64,000 bases of DNA from Prochlorococcus sp. AG-409-K04 (GCA_003215555.1 QCKE01000007.1:1-64000); one strand, 5' to 3'. Numbered from the stretch's first letter, positions 10,868 through 20,271 are shown. The notes: generated by a model not told the origin, from the letters alone. Translations and numbers: made by a program.

Positions 10868-11566
10868 TTATGGTATCCAATCGTCAGCAGGATTAGGTTT
10901 ATCAAGATCCAATAATGAAGGGAAACAATCCCTTACAAATAGTACGCTTTCCTTTCTGACAATCATCCTACACTCTTCAACAAAAGCAGAACCAATGACT
11001 GGATAGGCATCCAAAGACTCTTCTATACCTTCTCTTAAAGGTTTCCAATTTTTGCTAAGCTTAGGATCAAGCGACTTAAATGCGAGTTCAAACTTAAAAT
11101 CAAAATCAAATATTTCTATATGATCATTAAATTTTTTACTGATCATAGAAATTATGTTTTCTCTAAATGGTATTAGTGCTTTTGCTTTCAAGGTATCTGG
11201 CAATCCTAAAACAGGTTGAAAATAATCAAGTGCTCTTAGCTCTTCTTCTAGCAAGATGCTCCATATCCCTTGGCTTTTAGGTAAAGAATCAAAACTCTCC
11301 TCTGCTTTTCTCATTTCACTAAGAAAAAATAAAATCCTACGATAATAAGATTTATCCTTAATTGGCTTTTTGACACTAGTCTTAGAAGGCTTTATATCAG
11401 GCAAAGAAGATTCTATTTTTTTCAAAAATAAGCGGTCCTCTCTTTCCAAATTTATTGCACCCCATCGTTGCCTGTAATCCCATAAATCAATATAACGAGA
11501 AATATCTTGCAAAGACCACCCAAGCTCTTTTAATTCTTCAGCTCGATGAGTTGTTTCTTTAGCCAC
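10868..11566 (-). CDS. Conserved-type hypothetical protein
   Basis: A 232-residue soluble, charged protein starting at GTG. The N terminus looks helix-turn-helix-like (AEELKELGWSLQDISRYIDLWDYRQRWGAINLERED). The rest is mainly helical with no motif I recognise, and no signal peptide or membrane segment. It lies 43 bp upstream of metY on the same strand and might be cotranscribed with it. The resemblance of the N terminus to a DNA-binding domain is only suggestive. Confidence 0.7.
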   Translation of the reverse strand: MAKETTHRAEELKELGWSLQDISRYIDLWDYRQRWGAINLEREDRLFLKKIESSLPDIKPSKTSVKKPIKDKSYYRRILFFLSEMRKAEESFDSLPKSQGIWSILLEEELRALDYFQPVLGLPDTLKAKALIPFRENIISMISKKFNDHIEIFDFDFKFELAFKSLDPKLSKNWKPLREGIEESLDAYPVIGSAFVEECRMIVRKESVLFVRDCFPSLLDLDKPNPADDWIP

Positions 11567-11648
11567 ATCAAAAATAAAATAAACTTTGAATTTATTATAT
11601 TACTTTTAAATTGCAAATGAAAAGATAATATGAATAATAAAATAAAGA

Positions 11649-12776
11649 TTATATTATTTCATGAGTTAATAACTGAATCTGCTCCCACTGTAATTTTATG
11701 CTATGAAGAAGTTTCAACTGAACATTTGCTCTTCGAAGGTTATGATAATAATCATCAACATTGAAATAGACATTTCCTCTTAAGAAATCAGTAGCAAATC
11801 TTACAGCCAGTTCAAAAGTAATAGCTCTAATTGAAAAAGGCAAATAATACAACTCATTTTTACTTATTATTTTATCATCATTAGATATATAACCTTCTAT
11901 AGCATTTTTATAAGAAAAAATATCAAATACGACATTTTCAATTTCATCAGTTTCTTCTCCAACGGGGTTACAACAAGACCTGGCACAATCTGCAAGATCA
12001 TACAATAAAAAACCTTCAGAACAAGTATCTAAATCTATAAGTGACAAAACATCTAAGGTCGATTTGTCAAGCAAAAAATTACTTGCTTTTGGATCACCAT
12101 GGATAATGCCAATAGATAGTAAATTCTTTTTCTTAGGCTCTTCAAGTAGAAAAGCTTCATTAAAATTCAAATTAATATAATTTATAATATGATTAATTAA
12201 ATCATCTATATTTTTATTTTGTTGTATGTAAGTAGTAAGAGAAGATCTATATTCTGATAAATAATAAGGTGTATTGTGAAAATTATTTATAGAAGTGGTA
12301 ATATCTTTTGGATTCAAATCAGAAACTAAATAGTGAAATTTAGATAGTCCAAAAAATATTTTTTTAACTAAGCCTGGGTCTTTTATTATATCATAATTAA
12401 TGGATAGATTAATATATTCAAAAGCTCGCCAATAAAATCCATAAGCCACACAAAAAGGATAATTAGTATGAATATCATAAAGCAACTTCGGATGAACCCA
12501 CTGATAAAGTTTATGAGAAGAAAGGCTATTTAATTTGATCCATATTGATTTCTCAATATTAATATAATTTTTAATCAAAACTTCTGGATTCGGAAATATT
12601 TCTGTATTAATACATTGCAAAATAAAAGGATCAATCCTGTCTGGAGATTGTGGCAATATAAGAAATGTATTGTTGATATTTCCAGAATCTAAAGTAGTTA
12701 TTTTTGGTCTGCTAGCAAAATTAAAAAAATTAAATACTACATCTTCTACTATATTAACATTTAGATTTGACTTCAT
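11649..12776 (-). CDS. NahK-like sugar 1-kinase (APH-fold phosphotransferase)
   Basis: A 375-residue protein with the aminoglycoside-phosphotransferase fold. The catalytic loop is IIHGDPKASNFLLD (His226, Asp228, Asn233) and the metal-binding segment is VLSLIDLD (Asp248/Asp250). The N-terminal block (GNINNTFLI, FILQCINTEIFPNPEVLIKN) resembles N-acetylhexosamine 1-kinase NahK more than antibiotic kinases, so a free sugar is the likely substrate. It lies 47 bp downstream of the Rossmann protein, in a cluster with a GgpP homologue. I infer a sugar or osmolyte role. Confidence 0.75.
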   Translation of the reverse strand: MKSNLNVNIVEDVVFNFFNFASRPKITTLDSGNINNTFLILPQSPDRIDPFILQCINTEIFPNPEVLIKNYINIEKSIWIKLNSLSSHKLYQWVHPKLLYDIHTNYPFCVAYGFYWRAFEYINLSINYDIIKDPGLVKKIFFGLSKFHYLVSDLNPKDITTSINNFHNTPYYLSEYRSSLTTYIQQNKNIDDLINHIINYINLNFNEAFLLEEPKKKNLLSIGIIHGDPKASNFLLDKSTLDVLSLIDLDTCSEGFLLYDLADCARSCCNPVGEETDEIENVVFDIFSYKNAIEGYISNDDKIISKNELYYLPFSIRAITFELAVRFATDFLRGNVYFNVDDYYHNLRRANVQLKLLHSIKLQWEQIQLLTHEII

Positions 12777-12823
12777 TTGAATACATTCAAAATTATAATT
12801 TAGAATTATTTAAAAATGAATTT

Positions 12824-14344
12824 TCAATTAAGTAATTCTATAAAATTACTCTTAACTTTGGCATAGTCAGAACCTACTGATGAACAATTTAGTAATGATT
12901 TTTTTGAAAGTATTTCTTCTGTACTAACTGGGTCAAAATGTTTATCTAAAATATATTTCGAAATATGTTTGATAATATCATCATCTTCTATTTGGTCAAA
13001 AAGCATATCCAGCATAAATGATGATTCAGGTCGGACAGATTCTTGGCAATATTTTGTAAGTTTTCGACTATTAGTTAAAATTCTATAGACATCTTTTTTT
13101 ATCTCCTCCGAAGAAAATATTGACATATATAGTAAGTTTATCATCGAAGATTCTTGATAAGGAATAGAGTATTTCTTAAGAATAAATGGCAAATATATAA
13201 GTGAATTAATACCTTCCAAGGCTCCCCTTGATAAACCTCTTTCTTCACACCAAAAAATTAATTCTTCTAAATTATTAGGACATCTTCCAAGCCTGGAAAT
13301 ATTACAAGCCATTATTTCTCCTACTTGGAAGTTGCGCGTTGGTTTACCACTAATAGGAAGCATCATGCTACCTTTAAGATCAGCAACCATAGGAATTAAT
13401 TGAGAAAAAGTATGATCTCTGACTTTTGAAAAACTTTTTTCTTTGGAAATTGCTGCTTCTATTCTTTGAACTCCATAACCAATCTCGGTGAGAGGCAAAG
13501 AACCCTTGGAATAAAAATTATTCCTATCTGGTCTACTCATAGAAACCGTAGCCGCTTGATCCAAGCATTGATTTAGTAACAAAGTTAAAAGCGTAGGCAA
13601 CAATCCAGGGTTATCTCGGTGTACGTAATGGGCAAATCCAGCAAAAATAGAAGAAATATTCTTGACTGCTTTTATATATTGACCTTCTATATTATGAACT
13701 CCCGCAGATACTTGAATATTTGGGGAAAGGTTATTAATTAATCTAGAAGCAAGCAAAGCATTTAAGGGATCTGGATGGCAAAAATTTGCTGTAAAACTGT
13801 CTAAAGGATTCCTTAAAGCTCCATGCCTATGAAAACCAGAAAAAAAAGCTAAATTTGTATACTTTTCACACAATAATGTAGGAGATTCATTCTTTTTATC
13901 ATAAGTAAATGAACCAACTAAACATGCAATTAATACTTCACTTCTATTTACAGTATCTCTAATAGACAAAGCCTCTATCAAATCATTTTCTATATGATTA
14001 CTATTGGCACTTAAAACAACAATCTCACAACTTTGAAACAAATCAGAAAGAGAATAATTATGGCTTTTCCCTCCTTTGTAATAACAAGACATATCCCGAA
14101 TTCTTTGAATGTACTCAGGCTTAAGCTCTGAGAACAATTCTCTAGAAAAAGCTCCAAAAAGTTCTCTGCCAGGTCGAGGTGCTAATAGTAAATTCTTCTC
14201 ATTTGAGTGCATTGCACAGTTATAAGCTAAAGATGCTGGATAAAGCCCTATACTATAAAAACCAACTTTAGCTTTATTTAATTGCTTCAATCTTTTGGCT
14301 ATAGATGATTCATCAGAGGATTTCGAAAAGAAATTATTCTCCAT
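12824..14344 (-). CDS. Unassigned Rossmann-type, dehydrogenase-like protein
   Basis: A 506-residue protein from ATG at 14344 (two more residues if TTG at 14350 is used). The N terminus has a degenerate Rossmann entry (VGFYSIGLYPASLAYNCAMHSNEKNLLLAPRPGRELF) lacking a full GxGxxG. Later blocks (IVVLSANSNHIENDLIEAL; GVHNIEGQYIKAVKNISSIFAGFAHYVH; NQCLDQAATVSM) follow the layout of the glycerol-3-phosphate / 6-phosphogluconate dehydrogenase superfamily. The C-terminal 150 residues are extra. I cannot name an activity. It is divergent from the GgpP homologue and precedes the NahK-like kinase, so a role in glycerol-phosphate or compatible-solute metabolism is an inference. Confidence 0.6.
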   Translation of the reverse strand: MENNFFSKSSDESSIAKRLKQLNKAKVGFYSIGLYPASLAYNCAMHSNEKNLLLAPRPGRELFGAFSRELFSELKPEYIQRIRDMSCYYKGGKSHNYSLSDLFQSCEIVVLSANSNHIENDLIEALSIRDTVNRSEVLIACLVGSFTYDKKNESPTLLCEKYTNLAFFSGFHRHGALRNPLDSFTANFCHPDPLNALLASRLINNLSPNIQVSAGVHNIEGQYIKAVKNISSIFAGFAHYVHRDNPGLLPTLLTLLLNQCLDQAATVSMSRPDRNNFYSKGSLPLTEIGYGVQRIEAAISKEKSFSKVRDHTFSQLIPMVADLKGSMMLPISGKPTRNFQVGEIMACNISRLGRCPNNLEELIFWCEERGLSRGALEGINSLIYLPFILKKYSIPYQESSMINLLYMSIFSSEEIKKDVYRILTNSRKLTKYCQESVRPESSFMLDMLFDQIEDDDIIKHISKYILDKHFDPVSTEEILSKKSLLNCSSVGSDYAKVKSNFIELLN

Positions 14345-14446
14345 TCTCAAATATAGTTAATGTAAGAAACACTATTAAACTCTTATATATATAATAGGAA
14401 CAAAATACAGCTTTGGCAAGCTAATTTCAATATATCAAATCATTTC

Positions 14447-15664
14447 ATGAGCAAAATCAGCAAAGTTAACAAGCTAGAAGTCATGAAGCAAATTATTAAT
14501 TGCAAAAATTTTCTGCTCATTCAAGATATAGATGGTGTTTGCATTCCATTAGTTAAAGATCCTTTAAATAGAACAATTGATTATGAATATATTAACTCTA
14601 TTTATAATTTAAAAAACAAATTTTTTGTTTTAACATGTGGAGAGCATGAAGGGCAAAGAGGTGTTAATCGAATAATCGAAACTGCTTTAAATAGCAAAGA
14701 TCTAGCAAAAATAGAGGGGTTATATTTACCTGGATTGGCAGCATGTGGAATTGAATATCAAAATAATTTTGGTAAAATAAAATTAATCGGAATCAACAAA
14801 AAAGAAATTGATTTTCTTCAAAAAGCTCCGATTATTATAAAAGAGCTTTTAACTAGAGAGTTGGAATTATTGTTTACGGAATTTTCCAAAGAAGAAATTG
14901 AAAACCATATAAATATAGCTGTATGTGATACAAGATTTTCTCCAGCTATAAATCTTAACAGCCTCTTTTTAATTATCAGGAATGATATAACTAAAATGAG
15001 AACTCTTCAGAAAACAATACAGAAAGTAATGGAAAAAGTCATAGAATTATCAAGAAATTATGGGCTTCAAAAATCCTTTTATCTTCATATATCACCAAAT
15101 CTTGGGAAACAAGGAGATAAGGAAATAATTAAACTTGCTACGCATGAAGATATAGGCACCACAGATATACAGTTAATAATAAATGGAGCACTAAAAGAAG
15201 CTGGCCTATTAGTACTTATCAACGAATCAATTAAGATCAAAAGTGGCACAAGGCCTTTTGGTGATGATTTTAATGTTAGGAATGCTCCTAAAACAATCGA
15301 TGGACTAATTTCACTATGCAAAGAAAAGGTGTCACCAAAAGCAATGCCTACTCTGATAGGAGTTGGTGACACAGTAACATCAAGCAAAATTAGTAGTTCA
15401 AATAAATGGTCAAGAGGAGGAAGTGATAGAGGTTTTTTGACATTGATTCAGGAACTTGGCAAGGCATATAATAAAGAAAATAGAATAATATTTGTTGACA
15501 GCAGTCATGGAGAAGTCAATAGGCCTTCGGTTATAAATGGAAATTTGAATGGTATATCTGACCCAGAAGATCCATTGAAATTCGATTTAATTATGAACGA
15601 AGGTCCAAAGGAATATATAAAATGGATTAAATTACTATCGAAAAGAATAGGGACTAAAATATAA
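14447..15664 (+). CDS. ggpP: Glucosylglycerol-3-phosphate phosphatase homologue
   Basis: A 405-residue protein clearly of the GgpP/StpA (salt tolerance phosphatase) family. FLLIQDIDGVCIPLVKDPLNR has the HAD-like DxD (Asp27, Asp29). VLTCGEHEGQRGVNRIIE and EGLYLPGLAACGIEYQ are close to the Synechocystis StpA blocks I recall. GVGDTVTSSK is the late acidic motif. In salt-tolerant cyanobacteria GgpP dephosphorylates glucosylglycerol-phosphate made by GgpS. No ggpS is present in this window, so the substrate here may be another glycosyl phosphate. It runs 16 bp ahead of arsS. Confidence 0.85.
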   Translation: MSKISKVNKLEVMKQIINCKNFLLIQDIDGVCIPLVKDPLNRTIDYEYINSIYNLKNKFFVLTCGEHEGQRGVNRIIETALNSKDLAKIEGLYLPGLAACGIEYQNNFGKIKLIGINKKEIDFLQKAPIIIKELLTRELELLFTEFSKEEIENHINIAVCDTRFSPAINLNSLFLIIRNDITKMRTLQKTIQKVMEKVIELSRNYGLQKSFYLHISPNLGKQGDKEIIKLATHEDIGTTDIQLIINGALKEAGLLVLINESIKIKSGTRPFGDDFNVRNAPKTIDGLISLCKEKVSPKAMPTLIGVGDTVTSSKISSSNKWSRGGSDRGFLTLIQELGKAYNKENRIIFVDSSHGEVNRPSVINGNLNGISDPEDPLKFDLIMNEGPKEYIKWIKLLSKRIGTKI

Positions 15665-15680
15665 AATAATTCTTATACAC

Positions 15681-16610
15681 ATGAATTTTCCAAATATTTC
15701 AAGAAATAAGCTAAGTACATTGCAAGTAAATCTTGGCTATAAATGTAATCAAGCATGCATTCATTGTCATGTAGATGCAAGTCCTTTTAGGAAAGAAATG
15801 ATGGGAATCGAAAATATCGCCTTAATTCCCAAAGTAATCAATCTATATCAAATAGAAACATTAGATCTTACCGGAGGAGCACCAGAGATGCATCCTAGCT
15901 TCAAAGACTTGGTAATAGAAGTTTCGAAGTTAAAGATTAATATAATCGATAGATGTAATCTAACTATTCTAACCGAAACTGGATATGAAAAATTTGCTGA
16001 ATTTTTAGCCGAATATAATATTAATATTGTTGCTTCTTTGCCTTGTTACCTTGAGGAAAATGTTAATTTACAACGAGGCAAAGATGTTTTCAAAAAAAGC
16101 GTTAAGGTTTTAAAATTATTAAATTCATTAGGCTATGGAAAGAGTAAGGAAAAGTTAAAACTAGATCTTGTATACAATCCTATAGGTCCAGTACTACCTC
16201 CTGCACAAGAGATATTAGAAAAAAATTACAAAGATGAGCTATTTAAAAGATACAATATTGTTTTCAACAACTTATTTGTTCTTGCCAATATGCCTATAAA
16301 GAGATTTTCGTTATATTTAGATAAATTGGGTAAACTCAATGAATATGAGATGCTACTGCAAAACAATCATAACAATATAAATCTCGATTCCGTAATGTGT
16401 AAAAACACATTAAGTGTTGATTGGAAAGGTAATCTATTCGATTGCGACTTCAATCAGCAATTAGGTTTAGCAAGTAATTTATTTCCTAAAACATTAAAAG
16501 ATTTGGCTGATAAAAAAATTGATCTAAATGGTATTAATATAAATGTAGGAAAACATTGTTTTGGATGCACAGCTGGAAATGGCTCCAGTTGCGGGGGTGC
16601 TCTAAGTTAA
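15681..16610 (+). CDS. arsS: Radical SAM enzyme of arsenosugar biosynthesis (ArsS type)
   Basis: A 309-residue radical SAM protein. The cluster-binding motif is CNQACIHC (Cys22, Cys26, Cys29), with the C-terminal Cys region of the DUF3641 type (CKNTLSVDWKGNLFDCDFNQQLG and CFGCTAGNGSSCGGAL). LDLTGGAPEMHPSF is the GGE-like SAM site. ArsS adds a deoxyadenosyl group to methylated arsenic to form arsenosugars. The length and layout match. No arsM methyltransferase is adjacent. It follows ggpP by 16 bp, probably in one transcript. Confidence 0.88.
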   Translation: MNFPNISRNKLSTLQVNLGYKCNQACIHCHVDASPFRKEMMGIENIALIPKVINLYQIETLDLTGGAPEMHPSFKDLVIEVSKLKINIIDRCNLTILTETGYEKFAEFLAEYNINIVASLPCYLEENVNLQRGKDVFKKSVKVLKLLNSLGYGKSKEKLKLDLVYNPIGPVLPPAQEILEKNYKDELFKRYNIVFNNLFVLANMPIKRFSLYLDKLGKLNEYEMLLQNNHNNINLDSVMCKNTLSVDWKGNLFDCDFNQQLGLASNLFPKTLKDLADKKIDLNGININVGKHCFGCTAGNGSSCGGALS

Positions 16611-16624
16611 TCTTTTCAAATTTT

Positions 16625-17077
16625 TTAAATACAATCAGGACATAATGCCCTTACATTTAATGTTGATTCAATTAATTTAAAACCTTTACTTTCAGCAGCT
16701 TTGCTTCCTGCTAAAACGACTTGATCACTTTCAAATTCTTCAGTTCGTCCACAATTTATGCAAACTAAATGATGATGGTCTGGATTATCCTTACTCAACA
16801 ACTCAAATCGATGTCCTCCCTCAGTTAATTCCAACTCATGCAAAAAACCCATTCTGACTAATAGTCTTAAAGTTCTATATATAGTAGCCAAAGATACTTT
16901 TGATTCTATTTGAATTAAATGTCCATGCACTTCTTCAGCACTTAAATGATTTCCAGTTCCTATTCGCTGAAATAGGTCTAATACCTTCTTTCTTTGTGGA
17001 GTTAACCTGAGTCCTTTTTTGTGAAGACTCAATTCTAAAGGAGAAGATAAAGTTGGATAACCAGACTTGAGGTTCAA
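16625..17077 (-). CDS. fur: Fur-family metal-dependent repressor
   Basis: A 150-residue winged-helix regulator. The DNA-binding part reads GLRLTPQRKKVLDLFQRIGTGNHLSAEEVHGHL and KVSLATIYRTLRLLVRMGFLHEL. The metal sites are HHHLVCINCGRTEEF and the C-terminal CPDC. This layout is closest to cyanobacterial FurA, the iron-responsive form, and less to Zur or PerR. The start shown is TTG. A Fur-box-like AT-rich inverted repeat lies 20 bp upstream (17097-17120), consistent with autoregulation. It converges on arsS. Confidence 0.9.
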   Translation of the reverse strand: MNLKSGYPTLSSPLELSLHKKGLRLTPQRKKVLDLFQRIGTGNHLSAEEVHGHLIQIESKVSLATIYRTLRLLVRMGFLHELELTEGGHRFELLSKDNPDHHHLVCINCGRTEEFESDQVVLAGSKAAESKGFKLIESTLNVRALCPDCI

Positions 17078-17221
17078 GTTAAGTCTTTTTTTATATTCTC
17101 AATAATAATAGCTAATGAGATAAGAGCAAATAATTCTGCTTGATGCTTTACTCTAATTAATGAGATTGCTTGTATGTTATACAGCTATCTTGACAGCAAA
17201 TACTAAAAATTTCGTCAAGCC

Positions 17222-17833
17222 ATGATTTTCAAGTCATTTAGTCTCATGGTTAAAAACAAAATCAAGGCATTTAAAAAGTCCAATTCATTTTTAAAAAAAG
17301 AAAGCACTGCATTAATTATAATAGATATACAAGAAAAGTTATTAAAAGTTATACCTGATAACAAGGACTATCTTTTCAAGATAAAAAAGATTGTTGATGC
17401 TGCTGAAATACTTGAGATTGATATATATATAACTGAGCAAAATCCATTAAAATTAGGTAAAACAGAACCATATATTTTACCATCAAAAGATTGTAATAAA
17501 TTCAGCAAATTAACTTTTTCATGCATTTCTTGTAAAGAATTAATTAAAAGACTAAATAAAAAAAAGACACAAGATATCATTATTGTTGGAATAGAATCTC
17601 ATATATGTGTACTACAAAGTTCTCTAGACCTTTTAAAGGCTGGCTTCAATGTGCATATAATGGCTGACGCTATCAAAAGTAGGCATAGAATTGACCACGA
17701 ACTGGCATTGGCAAGATTAAATAATGAAGGCTGCTTGATATCAACAATTGAAACAGCAATATTTGAGCTATGTAAAACATCTGAAAACAAGAAATTCAAG
17801 GATATTAGTCAAATAATAAAAAGAAAAAATTAA
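17222..17833 (+). CDS. Isochorismatase-family cysteine hydrolase
   Basis: A 203-residue protein with the isochorismatase-like fold. The catalytic Asp is in TALIIIDIQEKL, and a Lys lies in the FSKLTFSC region. The nucleophile Cys is in IVGIESHICVLQSSLDLLKAGF. Proteins of this class hydrolyse amides or enol ethers (nicotinamidase, ureidoacrylate hydrolase and others). The substrate is not predictable. There is a 30-residue basic N-terminal extension; a second in-frame ATG occurs at residue 9. It is divergent from fur across a 144-bp spacer, so Fur control is possible. Confidence 0.8.
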   Translation: MIFKSFSLMVKNKIKAFKKSNSFLKKESTALIIIDIQEKLLKVIPDNKDYLFKIKKIVDAAEILEIDIYITEQNPLKLGKTEPYILPSKDCNKFSKLTFSCISCKELIKRLNKKKTQDIIIVGIESHICVLQSSLDLLKAGFNVHIMADAIKSRHRIDHELALARLNNEGCLISTIETAIFELCKTSENKKFKDISQIIKRKN

Positions 17834-17984
17834 ATCAAATAAATCTCTAATAAATTAGATTTTATTGGCTCTAAAATATTTATTAATATTTTTAGACTTT
17901 GAGAACTATTTCAGAAATATAAGCCCTTAGCAAAATTGAATATTGATGTCATAATTAAATAGGTTTAGATTTATTCAAAGACAG

Positions 17985-19001
17985 ATGTATACCAAAGCAA
18001 TTATCTCAGCATGTATCTTTATAATAGGTTATATAATTACTATTATAGGATCAAAGATTTTAAAAAATATTTTCAAAAGAATATCTTCGAGGACAAAAAA
18101 TACGACTGATGATTACATCCTAAATGTTTTATTGGATACAATAAAACCTCTAGGAATCGCAATCAGTACTTTTTTTGCATGGAAAATACTAGCATTACAA
18201 ACTAATAATTTAGCTATAAATGAAGCAATCTTAGGTCTATTTAAATTCATTTTATTAATACTAATAGTTAGACTTGTAAATAGAGTTTTACTGAGACTAA
18301 TAAACAGTTGGTCACTAAGAGTCAATGATAATGCCGTAAGCACAATGATTAAATCATTGAGTCCAATGGTTAGAGCAGCTATTTGGTCAATAGGTGTTGT
18401 TTTTTACTTAAATAATATGGGTGTTCAGATGGCAGCATTGTGGGCACTTCTCAGTGCTGGTGGAATTGGTGCTGGGCTTGCATTAAAAGAACCTGTTCAG
18501 GAATTTTTTGAATATATAACAATTTTATTAGATAAACCATTCCAAAATGGTCAATTTATTCACATCGATGGAGTATGGGCAAAAGTAGAAAGAGTTGGAG
18601 TTAGATCAACAAGAATGAGAAGCATTAATGGAGAAATAATAGTAATGAGTAACAGCAACTTAACCAATGGAATTATTTCAAACTATGCAGAGATGGAAAC
18701 GAGAAGATTAGTCCACAAAATAGGAGTAGTTTATGGAACACAACATGCTAAAATGGAAAGAATACCTGAAATCATAAAATCAATTGTAGATAAAACAAAT
18801 AATGCAGTATTTGATAGATGCCATTTTATTAGTTTTGGAGATAGTAGTCTTGATTTTGAATTGGTTTACTACATACCAACCAATGATTACCTATTAGCAA
18901 TGAATGCACAACAACAAATAAACCTAGAGATAATGAAACAATTTGAAGAGTTAGAAATTGAGTTTGCATTTCCTACTCAAACAATACATATGGCAAAATA
19001 A
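17985..19001 (+). CDS. MscS-family mechanosensitive channel
   Basis: A 338-residue inner-membrane protein. Four to five membrane segments occupy residues 1-165. The pore-lining helix and cytoplasmic beta domain follow (LLSAGGIGAGLALKEPVQEFFEYITILLDKPFQNGQFIHIDG, then VERVGVRSTRMRSINGEIIVMSNSNLTNGIISNY), which is diagnostic for MscS. The C-terminal mixed domain ends with FAFPTQTIHM. Such channels release solutes on hypo-osmotic shock, which would fit the osmolyte-type genes 3 kb upstream. Confidence 0.9.
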   Translation: MYTKAIISACIFIIGYIITIIGSKILKNIFKRISSRTKNTTDDYILNVLLDTIKPLGIAISTFFAWKILALQTNNLAINEAILGLFKFILLILIVRLVNRVLLRLINSWSLRVNDNAVSTMIKSLSPMVRAAIWSIGVVFYLNNMGVQMAALWALLSAGGIGAGLALKEPVQEFFEYITILLDKPFQNGQFIHIDGVWAKVERVGVRSTRMRSINGEIIVMSNSNLTNGIISNYAEMETRRLVHKIGVVYGTQHAKMERIPEIIKSIVDKTNNAVFDRCHFISFGDSSLDFELVYYIPTNDYLLAMNAQQQINLEIMKQFEELEIEFAFPTQTIHMAK

Positions 19002-19014
19002 GCTTTTGTATAAG

Positions 19015-20043
19015 CTACAAGTTTATCAAGATATCTTCTCCCTTGATTTTTTCGATCAAGGCTTTAGAAAGATCCCAAAGTTCTTTTGCCTTAAGCTCAT
19101 CACTAGCTTCTAAACTTACATCAACTTCCTCAAAATGCATTTTACCAGGCATTTTTATTTGGTTTGAAAAATATCTAAAATCTTTTTTTAGATACTTATT
19201 TGATATAGATAAATCCTTAAGGATCCTTCCAGCAAAACGTGGATCTTCTGTTAATTTCAATAAATCTCTTGCAAAAAAAGCAAAAACCCTTTGACCGATT
19301 TCATTATATTTTCTACTGTATCTAAAAAACCCAGATTTACTTCGAGGTATTACTAATCCTGGTGCCCAGCATATTACTGGCATATAAATTTTATTTTTTT
19401 TCAATCTTCTAGATAATTCTTTTCCAAAAAGTACATTACATAATTTACTATCTTTATATGCTTTATCTGCATCAAATATAGAACTACCATCTACCATCAG
19501 AAAATCTTGATAATTCCTCAATCCATCCAAATTACCAAGATTTGCTTGATTTCCTATTCTACCACCAGAGGATTTAGGATTATGAACTTCTGATGCAGTT
19601 ATTATAATTCTTGGAGATTGAGAGTCTAATAATAAGGGTAGAACAGATAGACAAAGATAATAATGGCTAAGATGATTAACCGCAAAAGTTAATTCAATAT
19701 TTTGAGTTGATCTTTTAACATTTTTAGATCCAGTATATTGAAGTCCAGCATTTAAAACTAAAGTATCAATAACAATTTTACTATCAAGAATATAGTGAAT
19801 AAAATTATCTATGCTATTTAGATCTGACAAATCGACAATATGAAATGAAGCCAATTCATCTATAATATCTTGATTGATATTTTCTTTTAGAAGTGAAGAC
19901 TTTATAGAATCAACTCTTGATCTATTTCTACATAAAATAAGTAGTCGACTTCCAGCTCTTAAAAAATGAATAGTAGCCTGGTAGCCAATACCTGATGTGC
20001 CACCAGTAAGCATTATAAATCTCGTGTGTTCCTTAACAACCAT
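19015..20043 (-). CDS. Short-chain dehydrogenase resembling protochlorophyllide oxidoreductase
   Basis: A 342-residue SDR. The NAD(P) motif is TGGTSGIGYQATIHF, followed by LVLNAGLQYTG. Asn occurs in the AVNHLSHYYL block, and the catalytic Tyr/Lys pair is in AYKDSKLCNVLFG. The long C terminus (ELWDLSKALIEKI) and the NHLSHYYL block resemble light-dependent POR, but the POR-specific Cys residues are not evident. I call it a POR-like SDR and not the chlorophyll enzyme itself. It converges on mscS with 13 bp between stop codons. Confidence 0.75.
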   Translation of the reverse strand: MVVKEHTRFIMLTGGTSGIGYQATIHFLRAGSRLLILCRNRSRVDSIKSSLLKENINQDIIDELASFHIVDLSDLNSIDNFIHYILDSKIVIDTLVLNAGLQYTGSKNVKRSTQNIELTFAVNHLSHYYLCLSVLPLLLDSQSPRIIITASEVHNPKSSGGRIGNQANLGNLDGLRNYQDFLMVDGSSIFDADKAYKDSKLCNVLFGKELSRRLKKNKIYMPVICWAPGLVIPRSKSGFFRYSRKYNEIGQRVFAFFARDLLKLTEDPRFAGRILKDLSISNKYLKKDFRYFSNQIKMPGKMHFEEVDVSLEASDELKAKELWDLSKALIEKIKGEDILINL

Positions 20044-20205
20044 GTGATCAGAAATAAATCAAAATTATTTTTATATAATATAATTGATTTGTTGCCATAT
20101 CTTATTCAGACTTAAAAACCAAAAAGTATATTTAGTTGTAAAGAACATATACCTGATCATATCCTTATAAAATCAAGAAATAACAACATCTAGTAAAAAA
20201 AAGTT

Positions 20206-20271
20206 ATGGGTTCTAATTTTCATCGCCGAATCAGGTTAGTCTTGGAATCCAAGAAGGAAAGGAGGAAATGA
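20206..20271 (+). CDS. Putative 21-codon leader ORF 1 upstream of crtL
   Basis: An ATG ORF encoding a very basic peptide (six Arg and three Lys in 21 residues; begins MGSNFHRRIRLVL). Its stop TGA at 20269-20271 lies one base before the GTG of a second micro-ORF. No ribosome-binding site is evident before its ATG. It may be a leader peptide, a small protein or chance. Confidence 0.3.
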   Translation: MGSNFHRRIRLVLESKKERRK

